A program made the position numbers and the translations under genes. From Rebecca billardiae RCC1528 (lineage: Eukaryota; Haptophyta): DNA of 64,000 nt. Below are positions 32,393 through 43,657 of this stretch, in pieces; the stretch's first letter is position 1; the number at the start of each line of letters is the position of its first letter. The stretch covers positions 620,001-684,000 of the forward strand of contig OZ251243.1 in NCBI GenBank assembly GCA_965240325.2, written 5' to 3'. The notes under the pieces are model-generated. The model did not search any database. It was given only the letters and a program-made list of their open reading frames with translations, and had not been told where the DNA came from.

Positions 32393-34453
32393 CTACAGGA
32401 TCCATCCGGCGGACTCGAGCTCCTCGTCTGTGTAGACCTCCTCGCCGTCCTTGCGCCGCTCGGCGATCTTCTTCTTGAACTTCTTCAGGTCCGACTTGGA
32501 GATCTTCTTCTTCTGCTGCACCGCCGTCTTGTTGCCGAACGCGTCGACCATCTCCTCGATCTGTTCTTGTGGGCCCTTCTCCTGCACCTGCTTGAGCGCC
32601 TGCGCCATCCAGTCGGCGTCGCCCTGCAGGTTGAGGTGCGCGATGCCCGTCTCCTCGTCCTTCTCCATCAGCCACGTCTCCTTACACAGCTTCTTCGTGA
32701 ACTCCTCGTTGTGCGAGATGATCACCACGCCGCCCTCGAACGTCTCGATCGCACCGGCGAGCGCGCCGAGCGACTCGCGGTCGAGGTAGTTGGTCGGCTC
32801 GTCGAGGAGGACGAGGTGTGGCTGGTTCCACAGGGCGGCGGCGAAGACGACCTTCACCTGCGGGCGGCGGGGCGACGAGGGCACGCGCGAGGGCGAGGCG
32901 GGTGGTGAGCACGCGGGCGCACAGCGCGGGCAGGGCGCTTGTCCGCGCGCGCGCGCGGCCAGCCTCGTCGCTCTCCTCCGCGCCGCAAGCGCGCGCGCCT
33001 CGGGTCCGCGCGCGCGCACCTTCTGCCCGCCCGAGAGAGCGCCCATGCGCGTGTGCGTGCCGTACTCCGGCTCGAGGCCGACGTCGTCGAGCTGCTTCTC
33101 GACGTTCTCGCGCGTGAGCGGGCGCACGTACATGCCCTGCATCGCAGCAATCTTCTCGTCCACCACCTTCACCAGCTTGAGCCACAGCTTGCCCAGCTTC
33201 TCGAGCTTGTTGAGGGGCACGTACACGTTGGCGTCGTCCGACTTGCCCGACCACTTGAGCTGGTACTCGTACTCCTTCTGCTTGTTCTGCCGGCGGAGGC
33301 CGGTGAGCTTCTCGACGATGCCCTTCACCTTGTAGAGCTTCTGCTCCTCGTCCTTGAGCTCAAAGCTCACCTCCTTCTTCATGATCTCCTCCTCCTCCTC
33401 CGTGAGCGACATTGTCGCCTTCTTAATGGCCTCCTTGTCCTGCGCGCGCGCAGCGCAGCACACGGGGGGAGCGCACCCACCGAGCGGGGGAGCCGGAGGG
33501 GTGGGCCGAGCGGTGAGCGTGAGACGGGGGCGGCGTGGGCGGAGACGCGACGCCCGAGCGCCGCTCGCCGCTCGCGCGCCCGCTCCCAGCCTCGCGTCCG
33601 CTCCCGCGTCCGCTCCCGTCGTTCGCCCCTCCGTCCCTCCCTCGCTCCCTCGCTCGGCCCGCCCGCCACGCGCACCACCCGCGCCGCGCCGCCGTGTCGC
33701 GCCGCGCCGCGCCGCGCCGCGGTGCGTTTCACCTCGCCCGGGACCTCGTACCGCCAGCGGATGTACTCGTTGGGCGTCTTGTTGAGGTGGTTCTCGATGA
33801 GGTGGAATGCGTGCTGCGCGACGTACGCGACGCGCACGGCCGGGTGCTTCCACACGTTGCCGATCTGCGGGATGTTCTCGCCGATGAGCAGCTTGATCAT
33901 CGTCGACTTGCCTGCGCGGCCGGGCGCGCGCGCCGCGCGGCGGCGCTCGGTGCGCGTGAGTGGCGGGAGGCTTGCCGCCCGCGCGCGGCCGCGGCGGCGC
34001 GCGCGCACGCGCGGTCTAGGCGCGGCTCGGCCGCGCGCGCGCGTGCGCGCCGCGCGCACCCGCGCCGTTCGGGCCGAGGATCGCCACGCGGCTCGAGAGC
34101 GAGACCTGCACCGTGATCCCCTCGACGGTGGGCTTGGTGTTCTTGGGGTACGTCCAGGCGCACTTCTCCATCTTCATGAGCGCCTTGCCCTTCGACTTGA
34201 CGCCCTCGATGTAGCCCGGCTGCGGGAACGCCATCGTGAACTTGGTCGCCTTGAGCTCGAAGTACGACTTGGCGGGCGGGTACTCCTTGACGAAGTCGGT
34301 CAGGTTGCCCTTGTGCACCGACACCTTGAGGTCCTGGATGTGCATGATGTGCGTCGCCACGCGCTCGAGCGTCTTCGAGTCGTGCGACGTGAAGATGGAC
34401 GTGACGTTCTTGAGGCCCATCAGGTAGTCCTGCACCCACTTGACGTTCATCAC

Positions 34454-34486
<33 letters not shown>

Positions 34487-36364
34487 GATGTCCGCCTTCT
34501 GCAGCATCGCGCGCGCGAGCGCGAGCTTCATGCGCCACCCGCCCGACAGCGTGGACACCGCGTCGTGCGGCTTGGCCGCGGAGTTCTCGTGGAAGCCGAC
34601 CGCGTTCAGCTGCGCCACCACCTGCTCCTCCGTGATGTTGTACGCCTTGATGTTGGGGTCGTCCATCACGTACTCGGCGCACGACATGTGCGACTTCTCG
34701 CCCATGATGTCCGCCTCGACGAACACGGTGCGCACCTCCGACGGCGGCGGGAAGCCCTCCACCTTCCCCTCGGCGATCGAGCGCATCAGCGTCGTCTTGC
34801 CGCAGTCGTTCTTGCCGAGCAGGCCGTACCGGAAGCCGCGCTTGAGCTTCATCTCCGTGTTGAAGAGGAGGATCTTGGTGCCGTATGCGAGGGTGAACTT
34901 GCAGTCGCAGAGCTGCTCCGCGTCGTCCTCCTCGTCCACCGGCGCGTCGTTCACGCCCGCGTCCTGCTTGCACGCCTCGAAGATCTTGGCGGTCGCCGCC
35001 TTGGCGCCGGCGGCGTCGAGCGCGGCGCCAGCCTCCAGGTAGGGCACGACAGCGTCCTCCCACTCGTCCGCGTCGAAGCAGCGCGAGTCGACGAGCGCGC
35101 AGCACATCGTCTTGACGTAGTCCGCGACGACCTCGTCGGTCATCCCCGACGCCGCGCCCTTGATGTGCGCGCGCACCTTCTCCGGCTCCGCCTTGCGCAG
35201 CGGCCGCTCCTCGCCCTTCTTCTTGATGCGCATCATCTGCTCGAGCGCGTCCTCGCACACGCCGCGCGCCTCGGGGTCGGCCACCTCCTGCGAGGCCTTC
35301 TCGAGGAGCGGCAGGATCTGCGGCATGAAGACGAGCGCCTGCGCGAGCCGAGGGCGGTGCGCGGCGCGGGCGGATGCGGCGCGGGCGGTCAGCACGACGC
35401 CCCGCTCCGCGCTAAACACGCCGCGGCCGCCGCGCGCATGGCCGCGGCCGCGCGGTCCCGCGCCGCGCCGAGGTGTGCGAGGCATCGCCCGCCAGCGCGC
35501 GGGCGCGGCGCGCGCGCGCGAGGGCGTACGCACGGCGCGCACCTCGGCCGGCTCCTCCACGAGCTTCGACATGTTCGCCACGATCTTGGAGCACATGCGC
35601 GAGAGCGCGTCCTTCCGCTCCTGGAAGCCGCGCTTGAGCAGCGGCGTCACGGCGGCGAGCGCGGCGGAGGTGACGATCTGGACGAAGACGATGCCGGCGT
35701 ACTTGTGGATGGTCTCCTCCGTCTTGGCCGGGTCCATCATGTTCACGATCAGGTCGTCGAGCACGTTCTCAATGTCCTTGTTCTGCACGGTGTCGAGCAG
35801 CTTGCGCATCGTGATCTTGGCCTGGTCCTTGACCTGCGCCTTCAGGTCGGTGAGGCACGAGGCCATCAGGGGCATGAGGTCGGTGAGCAGCGGGGCCATC
35901 TGCGCGGGGGCCTTGTCGGCGAGCTCGCCCACGAGCATGTTCGCGCCGACCACCGTCTGCCACTTCTTCGCCACGTCCATGTTCTCAATGCAGACGGGCA
36001 CGAGGATCTTGACGGCCGAGCCGTTCGCCATCTCGGCGAACGCCTTGACCGCCTCCTCCGCGCAGACCTGCACGCCCTTGACCTTGTCGGAGAGGCCGTT
36101 GAGCACCTCGCCGAGCAGGCCCACCAGGTGCGCCTCGGTCACCGGCGTGCTGTGCTTGCACAGCGCCGAGGTCGCGATGAGGCCAGCCTCGCGCAGCGGC
36201 CCGTCCTTCTTGCCGGACGCACCGATCGCGGCCTTGATGTCAGCGATGAGCGACGAGCCCTTCAGGCCGTCCTTCTTCGCCTGCGCCGCAAGCGCCTCCG
36301 CAGCCGCCTTGCGCGCGTCGCCTTCGCCCTCAGTCACCTTCTTGAACGCGTCGCTGAGCGACAT
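32393..36364 (-). CDS. eEF3: translation elongation factor 3 (eEF3), five exons, about 1054 aa
   Basis: Exons on the minus strand: 36364-35543, 35338-34060, 33911-33733, 33439-33020 and 32857-32393, all GT-AG and all in frame. The 1054-residue product is close to yeast eEF3 (1044). It has an N-terminal HEAT-repeat region (about 1-320), a first ABC module (P-loop GKNDCGKTT, signature LSGGWRMKLALA, Walker B ILLLDEPTNHLD) and a second ABC module (P-loop GPNGAGKST, interrupted by intron 2; signature LSGGQKVK; Walker B LVLLDEPTNYLD). A chromodomain-like insert (YEYQLKWSGKSDDANVYVPL) and a lysine-rich tail (KKKISKSDLKKFKKK) complete it. This is the ribosomal ATPase that helps release E-site tRNA, once thought fungal only. 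The first P-loop has ND in place of the usual PN. Confidence 0.95.
32858..33019 (-). other. in-frame intron 4 of eEF3
   Basis: 162 nt, phase 0, no stop. It splits LSGGQK|VKVV, the ABC2 signature region; splicing restores the eEF3 consensus. Confidence 0.85.
33440..33732 (-). other. intron 3 of eEF3
   Basis: 293 nt, phase 0, donor GGCGAG|GTGAAA, acceptor GCGCAG|GACAAG. It contains a CGCGGCGCGGCGCGG run and a CCGAGCGAGGGAGCGAGG-type purine-rich patch. Confidence 0.75.
33912..34059 (-). other. intron 2 of eEF3, inside the second P-loop
   Basis: 148 nt, phase 1, splitting the glycine codon of GPNGAG|KST. Splicing restores a perfect Walker A motif. Confidence 0.85.
35339..35542 (-). other. in-frame intron 1 of eEF3
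   Basis: 204 nt, GTGCGCGCC...GCGCAG, phase 0 and without stops. Read-through would insert 68 arginine/alanine-rich residues inside the HEAT region. Joining LVEEPAE to ALVFMPQILP fits a HEAT region. Confidence 0.75.
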
Positions 36365-36656
36365 GGCCCCAACCTCCTGCTGCCTCTACGTGGCCTGCCG
36401 GCTGCTGCGGATTCTTCGTCGATTCCGATTGGGGTGGCCGTCGCGTCGAGTCCGGCTTTGACCACGTGCCGCGGTGCCGTTGACGCCTTGACGGCGCGCG
36501 CAAGCTGAAAGCGCGCACGCGCAAAACGGTGAGTCGATTCTTCGATCAAAGTCCGGCCGGCCGGATTGGGGAACGACGGTTGCGATTTGAGATTGCGGGT
36601 CCGGTCTTTGCAGGCGGCGTGCGTTTGCAAGACAGTGTGCTGGTGGACGTTTCACG

Positions 36657-39600
36657 ATGGCGGTGTGCGCCCCCAAGCGAGCCCGCGTGCGCGCTGGGCG
36701 CACGCCCTCACGCGCGCGTACCCCCGCGCCGCCGCAACAGGACGGTGGCGAGAAGTCCGCAGACGATGTGGGCTTCGAATCTAACGCGTTCGAGTCGCTC
36801 GAGCGCGACTTCCAGGAGGTGCGCGCGCCCGCGCGCTCGCTCGCTCGCTCCCTCGCTCGAGCGAGGCGGCGGTGGGGCGCCTCGGCTGACGGCGGCCGGC
36901 ACGCGGCTCGGCGCCGGCGCCGGGCGCCGCGCGCGTGCAGGTGCTGACCGAGCTCGTCGGCGACAAGAGCCTCGAGCGCTTCCGCCTCGAGTATGAGAAG
37001 CTCCACCGCGCGCTCAAGAAGTCGCACGAGTCAGAGAAGCGGCTGATCAAGAAGTGCCGTGAGCTCAACGCCGAGATCGTGTCGAACGCGACGAAGGTTC
37101 AGACGGCGCTGAAGCTGTCGCAGGAGGACCAGAACACGATCGCGCAGCTCAAGCGCGAGATCGAGAAGGCCTGGAAGATGGTCGACGCCTCGCACGAGAA
37201 GGAGGCGCGCGCCAAGGAGACGATCCAACAGCTCAAGGTCGAGATCCAGAACCTGAGCCGGCTGGTCGAGCAGGGCGCGGGGCTGAGCATGGGGCAGGAG
37301 ACGGCGGTGAACGAGCTGCTCCGGGCGAAGGAGGAGCTCACCGCCGAGCGCGACGCGCAGACCGCGCGCGTCTCCGAGATGCGCGTCGAGATCTCCGAGC
37401 TGCTCGACCGCATGAAGCGTATGGATGCGGACAAGATGGCCGCCGACCGCGAGCAGCAGACGCTCAAGGAGATGATCGCGACGAAGCGCGCGGAGGCGGA
37501 GCGCGAGTCGCGGCGGCGGGAGCGGCTGGACAAGGAGATCAAGGACGTGCGCTACCTGATCGAGGTGCGCACGCAGGAGCTCCGCGCCAAGGACGAGCAG
37601 CACGGCCGGCTCTCGGAGAAGCACACGATGCTCGAGTCGCAGCTCAAGCTGCAGCGCAAGGCGACCGAGACCAACGTGCGCGACGTCGAGGCGGCGAAGG
37701 TGCGCCAGGCGAAGGTGGGGCAGGAGATCGAGGAGCAGCTCGTGCAGATCGCCGCGCTGCGCGCGGAGAACATCCGGCAGCAGGAGGAGCTCAAGCGCCG
37801 CGAGATCGAGTCCGACGCCGCGCGCAACGACATCCAGCGCAAGACCAAGGAGCGCGACGCGGCGCTCAAGCGGCTCAAGGCGGTGGACGAGTCCAAGGTG
37901 GAGGCGCAGCGCGGCCGCGACGCGCTCAAGTCGGCGATCCACTCGCTCGAGCGCGAGGTGGCGGCCGAGGTGCTCGAGCACGAGCAGGACAAGAAGGCCG
38001 CGTCCGAGCTCGAGCGCGAGAAGGAGCGGCTCGAGTCGGCGCTCTCCAAGGCACACTCGGCCACCTCCAAGCAGGTCGACCTCGTCAAGCTGAACGAGCA
38101 CATGATCTCCGAGCTCGAGCGCGAGATCGTCGCGTACAAGGGGGAGGCGCTGAAGCAGAAGAAGGTGCACTACTCGCTCGAGCAGGAGCGGGAGAAGCTC
38201 GCGGACGAGGTCTCCGAGGCCTCCGCCAAGTTTGGCCGGCTGGTCGAGGAGACCAAGATGCGCGAGATGGCGGTGCTCGACCTTCAGAAGAAGATCACGG
38301 AGTCGGAGGCCAAGCTCAAGGCGCAGCAGAAGCGGTACGAGGCGGTGCGCAGTGACCGCAACCTGTACTCGAAGAACCTGATCGAGGCGCAGGACGAGAT
38401 GGCCGAGATGAAGCGCAAGTTCAAGATCATGAACCACCAGATCGAGCAGCTCAAGGAGGAAATCCACTCCAAGGTGCACCGCGCGCGCTGCACCGCGCGC
38501 GCGCCGCGCGCGCGCCGGGAGGGCGGCGCGCACGCGAGAGCGGCGGGCTGTCGGGCGGGCGGGTGCCGAGCGGCAGCTGGGACCGCGCTGACGTGCCTTG
38601 GTCGCCCCGCCGCTGCCGCCGCCGCCACTCGCGTGCGCCCGCGCGCACCGCCGCGTGCCGCCGCGCCCGCGGCTCGCGCGCCGCGCAGGAGGCCTCGTTT
38701 GTCAAGGAGCACTTCGAGCACGCCAAGGTGGAGAAGGAGCGAGAGGGGTACAAGGGCGAGCTCGAGCGCATCAAGAAGGCGATCAGCGCCGCCGACGTCG
38801 CGATCGGCAACTACAAGAAGGAGGTGTCGAGCTTCAACCACATCATCAACGACGCGGACGCGTCACGGCTCCGACAGAAGCGCGAGTATGACGAGGCGAT
38901 CACGCAGCGCGACATCCTCGGCACGCAGCTCATCCGGCGGAACGACGAGCTGGCGCTGCTGTACGAGAAGCTGCGCATCCAGCAGAGCACGCTCTCTCAC
39001 GGCGAGAAGCTGTACGCGCAGCGCGTCGAGGACACGCACGTGCTCAAGCTCGCCATCAACAACATGACGCGCGAGGTGCGCGCTGCGCCGCGCCGCGCCG
39101 CGCCGTGCCGCGCCGCGCCGCGCCGCGCCGTGCCGCGCTGCGCCGCACGGCGAGGTGTGTGCGTGGCGCGCGCGCGTGCTGAATCCACGGGCCCGCTCGC
39201 TCGCCCCTCGCGCGTGGTGCGCGCAGCTGCACATCGCGAAGCGGATGGGCAGCTCGCTCGACCAGATGCGGGAGCAGGTGTACTCGCTGCAGCGCGAGCT
39301 TCTGCAGGAGCGGGTGAAGGTGAAGGCCCTCTCGGAGGAGCTGGAGAACCCGCAGAACCAGCACCGCTGGCGACGGCTGGCGGGCGCCGACCCATCGCCG
39401 TACGAGATGGTGCAGAAGATCCAGTCGCTGCAGAAGCGGCTGATCTCGAAGACGGAGGAGGCGCGCGCATGCGCGAGCCGCGCGCTGTGACGCCGCGTCA
39501 CGCGCGCCGCGCCCCGGCATCGGCGCGCGCGCCCCCGCCTGACACCGCGCCGCCGGCCGCCCGTGCGCGCCACGCTGTGCCGCCCGCCCGCTTTGCGCGC

Positions 39601-39961
39601 GCGCCGTGCGCACCAGGTGGTGGAGAAGGACATGCTCGTGCAGGAGAAGGAGAAGCTGTACGCCGAGCTCAAGTCGATCTTGTCGAGGCAGCCGGGCCCC
39701 GAGGTCGCCGAGCAGCTCTCGATCCAGCAGCAGAGCCTGCGCGAGCGCACGCACAAGATGATGGCGATGGCCTCTGAGCTCAACATGTACCAGTCCAAAG
39801 TGGCCGAGTGCAAGTTTGCGATGGAGAAGCACACGCGCGAGCTGCAGGAGGCGAAGCGCAAGTACTACGAGCAGCGGAGGCGAGAGACGCTGCAGAAGGA
39901 GCGCGAGAGGCAAGGGCTGGCGGCAGGCACGGGCGCCGACTCGCTCGCGATGCCCAGCTAG
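36657..39961 (+). CDS. CFAP58: cilia- and flagella-associated protein 58 (CFAP58), five exons, about 886 aa
   Basis: Exons: 36657-36818, 36941-38473, 38689-39075, 39227-39460 and 39617-39961, all phase 0. The 886-residue product is coiled coil throughout and close to human CFAP58 (872 aa). Matching landmarks include ERDFQE, GDKSLERFRLEYEKLH, KCRELNAEIV, IEKAWKMVD, YEAVRSDRNLYSKNLIEAQD, RRNDELALLYEKLRIQQS, EELENPQNQHRW and QKRLISKTEE. CFAP58 is an axonemal coiled-coil protein needed for flagellar elongation and sperm tail structure in animals, with a Chlamydomonas homologue (FAP58) on the axoneme. The last intron uses a GC donor. It is divergent from eEF3, with 292 bp between the two ATGs. The first 40 residues are a poorly conserved basic leader. 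Confidence 0.95.
36819..36940 (+). other. intron 1 of CFAP58
   Basis: 122 nt, GT-AG, phase 0. It joins ERDFQE to VLTEL. It contains CGCTCGCTCGCTC repeats. Confidence 0.8.
38474..38688 (+). other. intron 2 of CFAP58
   Basis: 215 nt, GT-AG, phase 0, joining EEIHSK to EASFVKEH. Confidence 0.8.
39076..39226 (+). other. intron 3 of CFAP58
   Basis: 151 nt, GT-AG, phase 0, joining NNMTRE to LHIAKR. It opens with a GCCGCGCCGCGCC run like the IQ-gene and eEF3 introns. Confidence 0.8.
39461..39616 (+). other. GC-AG intron 4 of CFAP58
   Basis: 156 nt, phase 0. ACGGAGGAG|GCGCGCGCAT at the donor and GCACCAG|GTGGTG at the acceptor join SKTEE to VVEKD, matching the conserved CFAP58 sequence exactly. No GT donor gives that junction. 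Confidence 0.85.
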
Positions 39962-40435
39962 CTGTCATAGTGCGGCTTAGTGAATAATGGGCCGATGATA
40001 AGCTACTGACAGTCGGTCGACACACGCGCACCGAGTCACAGTGATGACAGACGACAGGACTTCACTACGACGTCTACTGACAGTAGCGCTCACGGAAAGT
40101 GTACGACCGCCCACCGCGCGGTTCGGCCGGACATGTCAGACAGTCATCAGTTGATCAGCCCGTCAGGCCGTCCGGCTCCGGTCGTCGACCGCGGTGTCCG
40201 GACTCCGGTCCGGACCCCCCGCGGCCCCCGCCCCCCCAGCTCCGTGACGTCTTGGCCCCGAGGCCGACGAGCCGAAGTCAACCAAGCGGACGACCAGGAT
40301 GCATGCAGCAGAGTCCCTTCCGACTGACCCCGAATCTTCATTATCTTGCGGATTGATGAAGCCTTCAACGAGAAATTATGGCGCATATATCATCCTGGGA
40401 CCACCTCCCTGAATGTGATACTCATCAATAGCAGG
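39962..40435. other. intergenic, 3' of CFAP58
   Basis: No gene seen; short open frames only. Confidence 0.6.
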
Positions 40436-40584
40436 TTCAGACTCTATTTTTACTAAGTAATTACCCGTCCCCTAGCTACTCAGATTTCAGCACAGCCCGC
40501 GGGAGCGTTCCGGACACCTGTACTACATACGCGAAAATTTCACCCGGACTGCGTAATATTTAGTTATAGAAAATAGTATGTGAA
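40436..40584. mobile_element. small inverted-repeat element (MITE family M), copy 2
   Basis: It starts TTCAGACTCTATTTTTACTA and ends AAAATAGTATGTGAA, an imperfect inverted repeat (about 11 of 15 bases). Interior words AGTAATTACCC and GGGAGCGTTCCGGA are shared with copy 1 at 48833-48973, in opposite orientation. 149 bp, non-coding. Confidence 0.5.
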
Positions 40585-40993
40585 CCTATTGGAGGTGTGG
40601 CTGACACAATGATCCCGATATATATGGCCGTAATTAATATCGTCCAAGTCCAAGGGACCGTCTGGGGCGGTGGTCTATGAGCCATTATTGTAGATCATCA
40701 GAGGCGGCGATCCCGCCGATTGCAGTCAGTGTCAAGAAGTGTAACGCTCCAGTGACCGGACTGCCCGACTGGGGGGGGTGGACCGAAGCCGGAGCCTGAT
40801 GCCGTGGTAGTGTCGATCTACAGTGCCGCCTCACGGCCGGGACGTTGGCGGCCGGGAGGCGTACCGCGCCGCGCCCCGCGCGGGCGTGGTCCCGGGTGGC
40901 GGGTCCGTCCGCGGTACTGCGGGACAGCGGGTACTGAGTCCGTACTGTAACTGGGTCCGGGCGCCCGCGCCCGCGGACCGCGCCGGGTTCAAT

Positions 40994-41017
40994 TATATAT
41001 ATATATATATATATAAT
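40994..41017. repeat. (TA)n palindromic tract
   Basis: CAATTATATATA...TATATAATTG is a fully self-complementary TA tract in gene-free DNA. Confidence 0.8.
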
Positions 41018-41268
41018 TGTGTCTCATGTCGGCTCAGTCACGGTCATCCCGATTGAGTTTGCTGAGTCACTGTCATCGGAGTTCGCCCGCCCGAGTTCGG
41101 ATTCATCCGTCGGCGTCATCGCCATGATAATTCGCCATCGACATCGGCGCATCGCCATGACGACCATCCGCCCGGGGACTGAGCCTACTGGTGCAGCAGA
41201 TTCCGTGGACAACTTCCGTGGTCATTTCTGCCTTCTGCCTCTCAGCCTCAGGTGGGCGGCGGCGCGGG

Positions 41269-41271
<3 letters not shown>

Positions 41272-41363
<92 letters not shown>
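41272..41363. repeat. long (TA)n tract
   Basis: About 92 bp of perfect TA repeat directly left of the inverted-repeat element at 41370. Confidence 0.95.
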
Positions 41364-41365
<2 letters not shown>

Positions 41366-41741
41366 ATTATACCAGGTCGTTCCCCGTGCACTGGGAATCC
41401 GCGGTTTCGCCCTATTCAGAGCGCGAGGCCGCGGCATAGCAACGCAGATTTAGTCTTCCGCTTCGTCTATCAGACCACTTGAACGATCTAATCGAGCTTT
41501 CCAATTGAAAATGACGAAACCAGATCCATCCATTGGAGAAGCCAAATCCCGAGCGCGGCAAAGCCGTGGAACGCAGTAATCAGCCTCGTCAGCGATAGTC
41601 CGCTCACGAAATCGATGCGCTGGAAATGAGTCCTTCGTGTGCAACCTGGAGGCGGGAGCCCTCCGCCGCGGGTGCGGAGCACCGATTCTGACCCGCCCCC
41701 TGCGGCTGCGGCCGGGCACGAGTGCGATGCCGCTGGCCCCG

Positions 41742-42130
41742 GCTGGGGGGCGCGCCCGGGCCAGGGCACTGCGGGCGCGGATGTGCTCGCGGAGCCGGCG
41801 TGCGTGGACGGGCTGTTGCGGGAGAGTATCTGCCGCCCTCCTGCGCCGTGCGACTTGCGCCACGCCTCTTTCGCCTCGGCTCAGGGCAGCGCACACGCGC
41901 GCGCCGCCTCCGAAGGCCAGCCTTGCCTGCGCCGCAGCCGGTCGCGCGCGCGCCGTGCGCGGCGTGGTCGGGAAGGAACGGGGGGTGCTGCCGGGCGAGA
42001 TGGCGACATCATGTGCGCACGCCATGCCGCCGCGCCACGCCTTGCCGAGCGTGTCGCCGGTCCGTTTGCACGCCTCTTCCAGTTGTCACAAATGGTGTCA
42101 GGTGTGCCGCACGGCCTCGCGGTCGTGACC
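41742..42130. repeat. internal block, unit 1 (direct)
   Basis: It begins GCTGGGGGGCGCGCCCGGGC and repeats at 42131 with a period of 389 bp. The two copies are nearly identical by eye. Confidence 0.85.
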
Positions 42131-42514
42131 GCTGGGGGGCGCGCCCGGGCCAGGGCGCTGCGGGCGCGGATGTGCTTGCGGAGCCGGCGTGCGTGGACGG
42201 GCTGTTGCGGGAGAGTATCTGCCGCCCTCCTGCGCCGCGCGACTTGCGCCACGCCTCTTTCGCCTCGGCTCAGGGCAGCGCGCACGCGCGCGCGCCGCCT
42301 CAAGGCCAGCCTTGCCTGCGCTGCAGCCGACCCGGCGCGCGCGCCGTGCGCGGCGTGGTCGGGAAGGAACGGGCGCGGCTGCCGGGCGAGATGGCGATAT
42401 CATGTGCGCACGCCATGCCGCCCCGCCACGCCTTGCCGAGCGTGTCGCCGGTCCGTTTGCACGCCTCTTCGAGTTGTCACAAATGGTGTGCACGCGGCCT
42501 CGCGGTCGTGACCG
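42131..42514. repeat. internal block, unit 2 (direct)
   Basis: Near-identical tandem copy of unit 1, including the TTGTCACAAATGGTGT and GCGGTCGTGACCG words. Small differences include a missing TCAGGTGTGC-type insertion. Confidence 0.85.
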
Positions 42515-42749
42515 CCTTGTCGGGACGATCATTGAGACACAGAACAGTGCCAGACGGGCACGCGGGAAACTCTTACATGAATGTTCATCACTGCGTGGTC
42601 ATGTAGAAGTGCTGGGTGCGACGCTTTCCTCGCGCGGATGCACTTTCATCATCTTCTTCGAGCTCAGGTCTGGCTTCAGGCACGACAAGAAAGCAGCACT
42701 CGTCAACAGCTGTGCGGATCCGTTATCGTGCCCTTTCGCGGCGCCGCGG

Positions 42750-43045
42750 GGCGGCATGGCGTGCGCACATGATGTCGTCATCTCGCCCGGCAGCACCCCC
42801 CGTTCCTTCCCGACCACGCCGCGCACGGCGCGCGCGCGGTTGGCTGCGGCGCGGCAGTGCTCGGGCCTCGAGGCGGCGCGCGCGTGCGCGCTGCCCTGAG
42901 CCGCGGCGAAAAGAGGCGTGGCGCGAGACGCGCGGCGCAGGAGGGCGCCAGATACTCTCCCGCGACAGCCTGTCCACGCAAGCCGGCTCCGCGAGCACAT
43001 CCGCGCCCGCAGCGCCGTGCGGCGTGCCCCGGGCGCGCCCCGCCA
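42750..43045. repeat. internal block, unit 3 (inverted)
   Basis: Reverse-complement copy of most of the block (ATGGCGTGCGCACATGATGT...CTCGCCCGGCAGCACCCCCC...). It is more diverged than units 1 and 2. Confidence 0.75.
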
Positions 43046-43657
43046 ACGGCGCTCGGCCGCCTTGCCGCTGCCCGCCTGCCGCCGAGGGCAAAAGGTCAAG
43101 ATTTGGTCGGCCCTCGCCTGCCGGGCCGCCACCGGGGGCTCCGCCCTGCCTTCTATCTCGTTGCGGCTCAATTTTGGGATTGCGAGACCAGCTCATCGAT
43201 TGACGCACATCCGCACCCGCGAGACCTGAAAATCTTATTCGCGGGTAGCGACGGGTGCGTCCTGCGGCTGTTTTTCTCGTATGTCCAAACCGCGGATTCC
43301 CAGTGCAGGGGGAACGACCTGGTATATAACTATACTAAGGAGTAAGGTGAGTAAGGAACTTCAACTCGGGTCTCGGGGCGGCTCAGTCGGGTACGTCTCA
43401 CAGTATCACTCTCAGTCACTGTCACTGCGGAGCCCTTGGCGGGCCTTGCCACTGCCAGTGGTCCTCAGTGAGCCCGCTGGCTGACGCTGCCGGCCCCGCC
43501 GCGGCCCGGCTCAGGCGGCTGGCGGCCCGAATGGCGAATCGATCATTTCGTCCGGGGAACGGGACTGGCTCCACGTACCCTACTCGCGTGGCCGCCACCA
43601 GCGATTCAAAGCGGCGCCCCGAAGCTCGCCCAACGCGTCTGCTCACAGCCGGCTGAC

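Larger units (their letters stand above)
41370..43324. mobile_element. non-autonomous TIR element, 1955 bp, no transposase
   Basis: 38-bp terminal inverted repeats match at 37 positions: TACCAGGTCGTTCCCC at 41370, continuing to CCGCGGTTT at 41407, and the reverse complement at 43287-43324. TA is present on both flanks (41368-41369, 43325-43326), suggesting a Tc1/mariner-type TA duplication. The left flank is a long (TA)n tract. The interior holds three copies of a roughly 385-bp block (two direct, one inverted) and no transposase-like frame. It probably moves using an enzyme supplied elsewhere. Confidence 0.7.

Noticed and set aside
32939-36508. 1189-codon plus-strand open frame
   Set aside because: Antisense shadow of eEF3; Leu/Arg/His-rich with no motifs, caused by high third-position GC.
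41742-43045. CRISPR-like or gene-family reading of the repeated block
   Set aside because: Units are about 385 bp, one is inverted, and they sit within a TIR element; a eukaryotic context excludes CRISPR.
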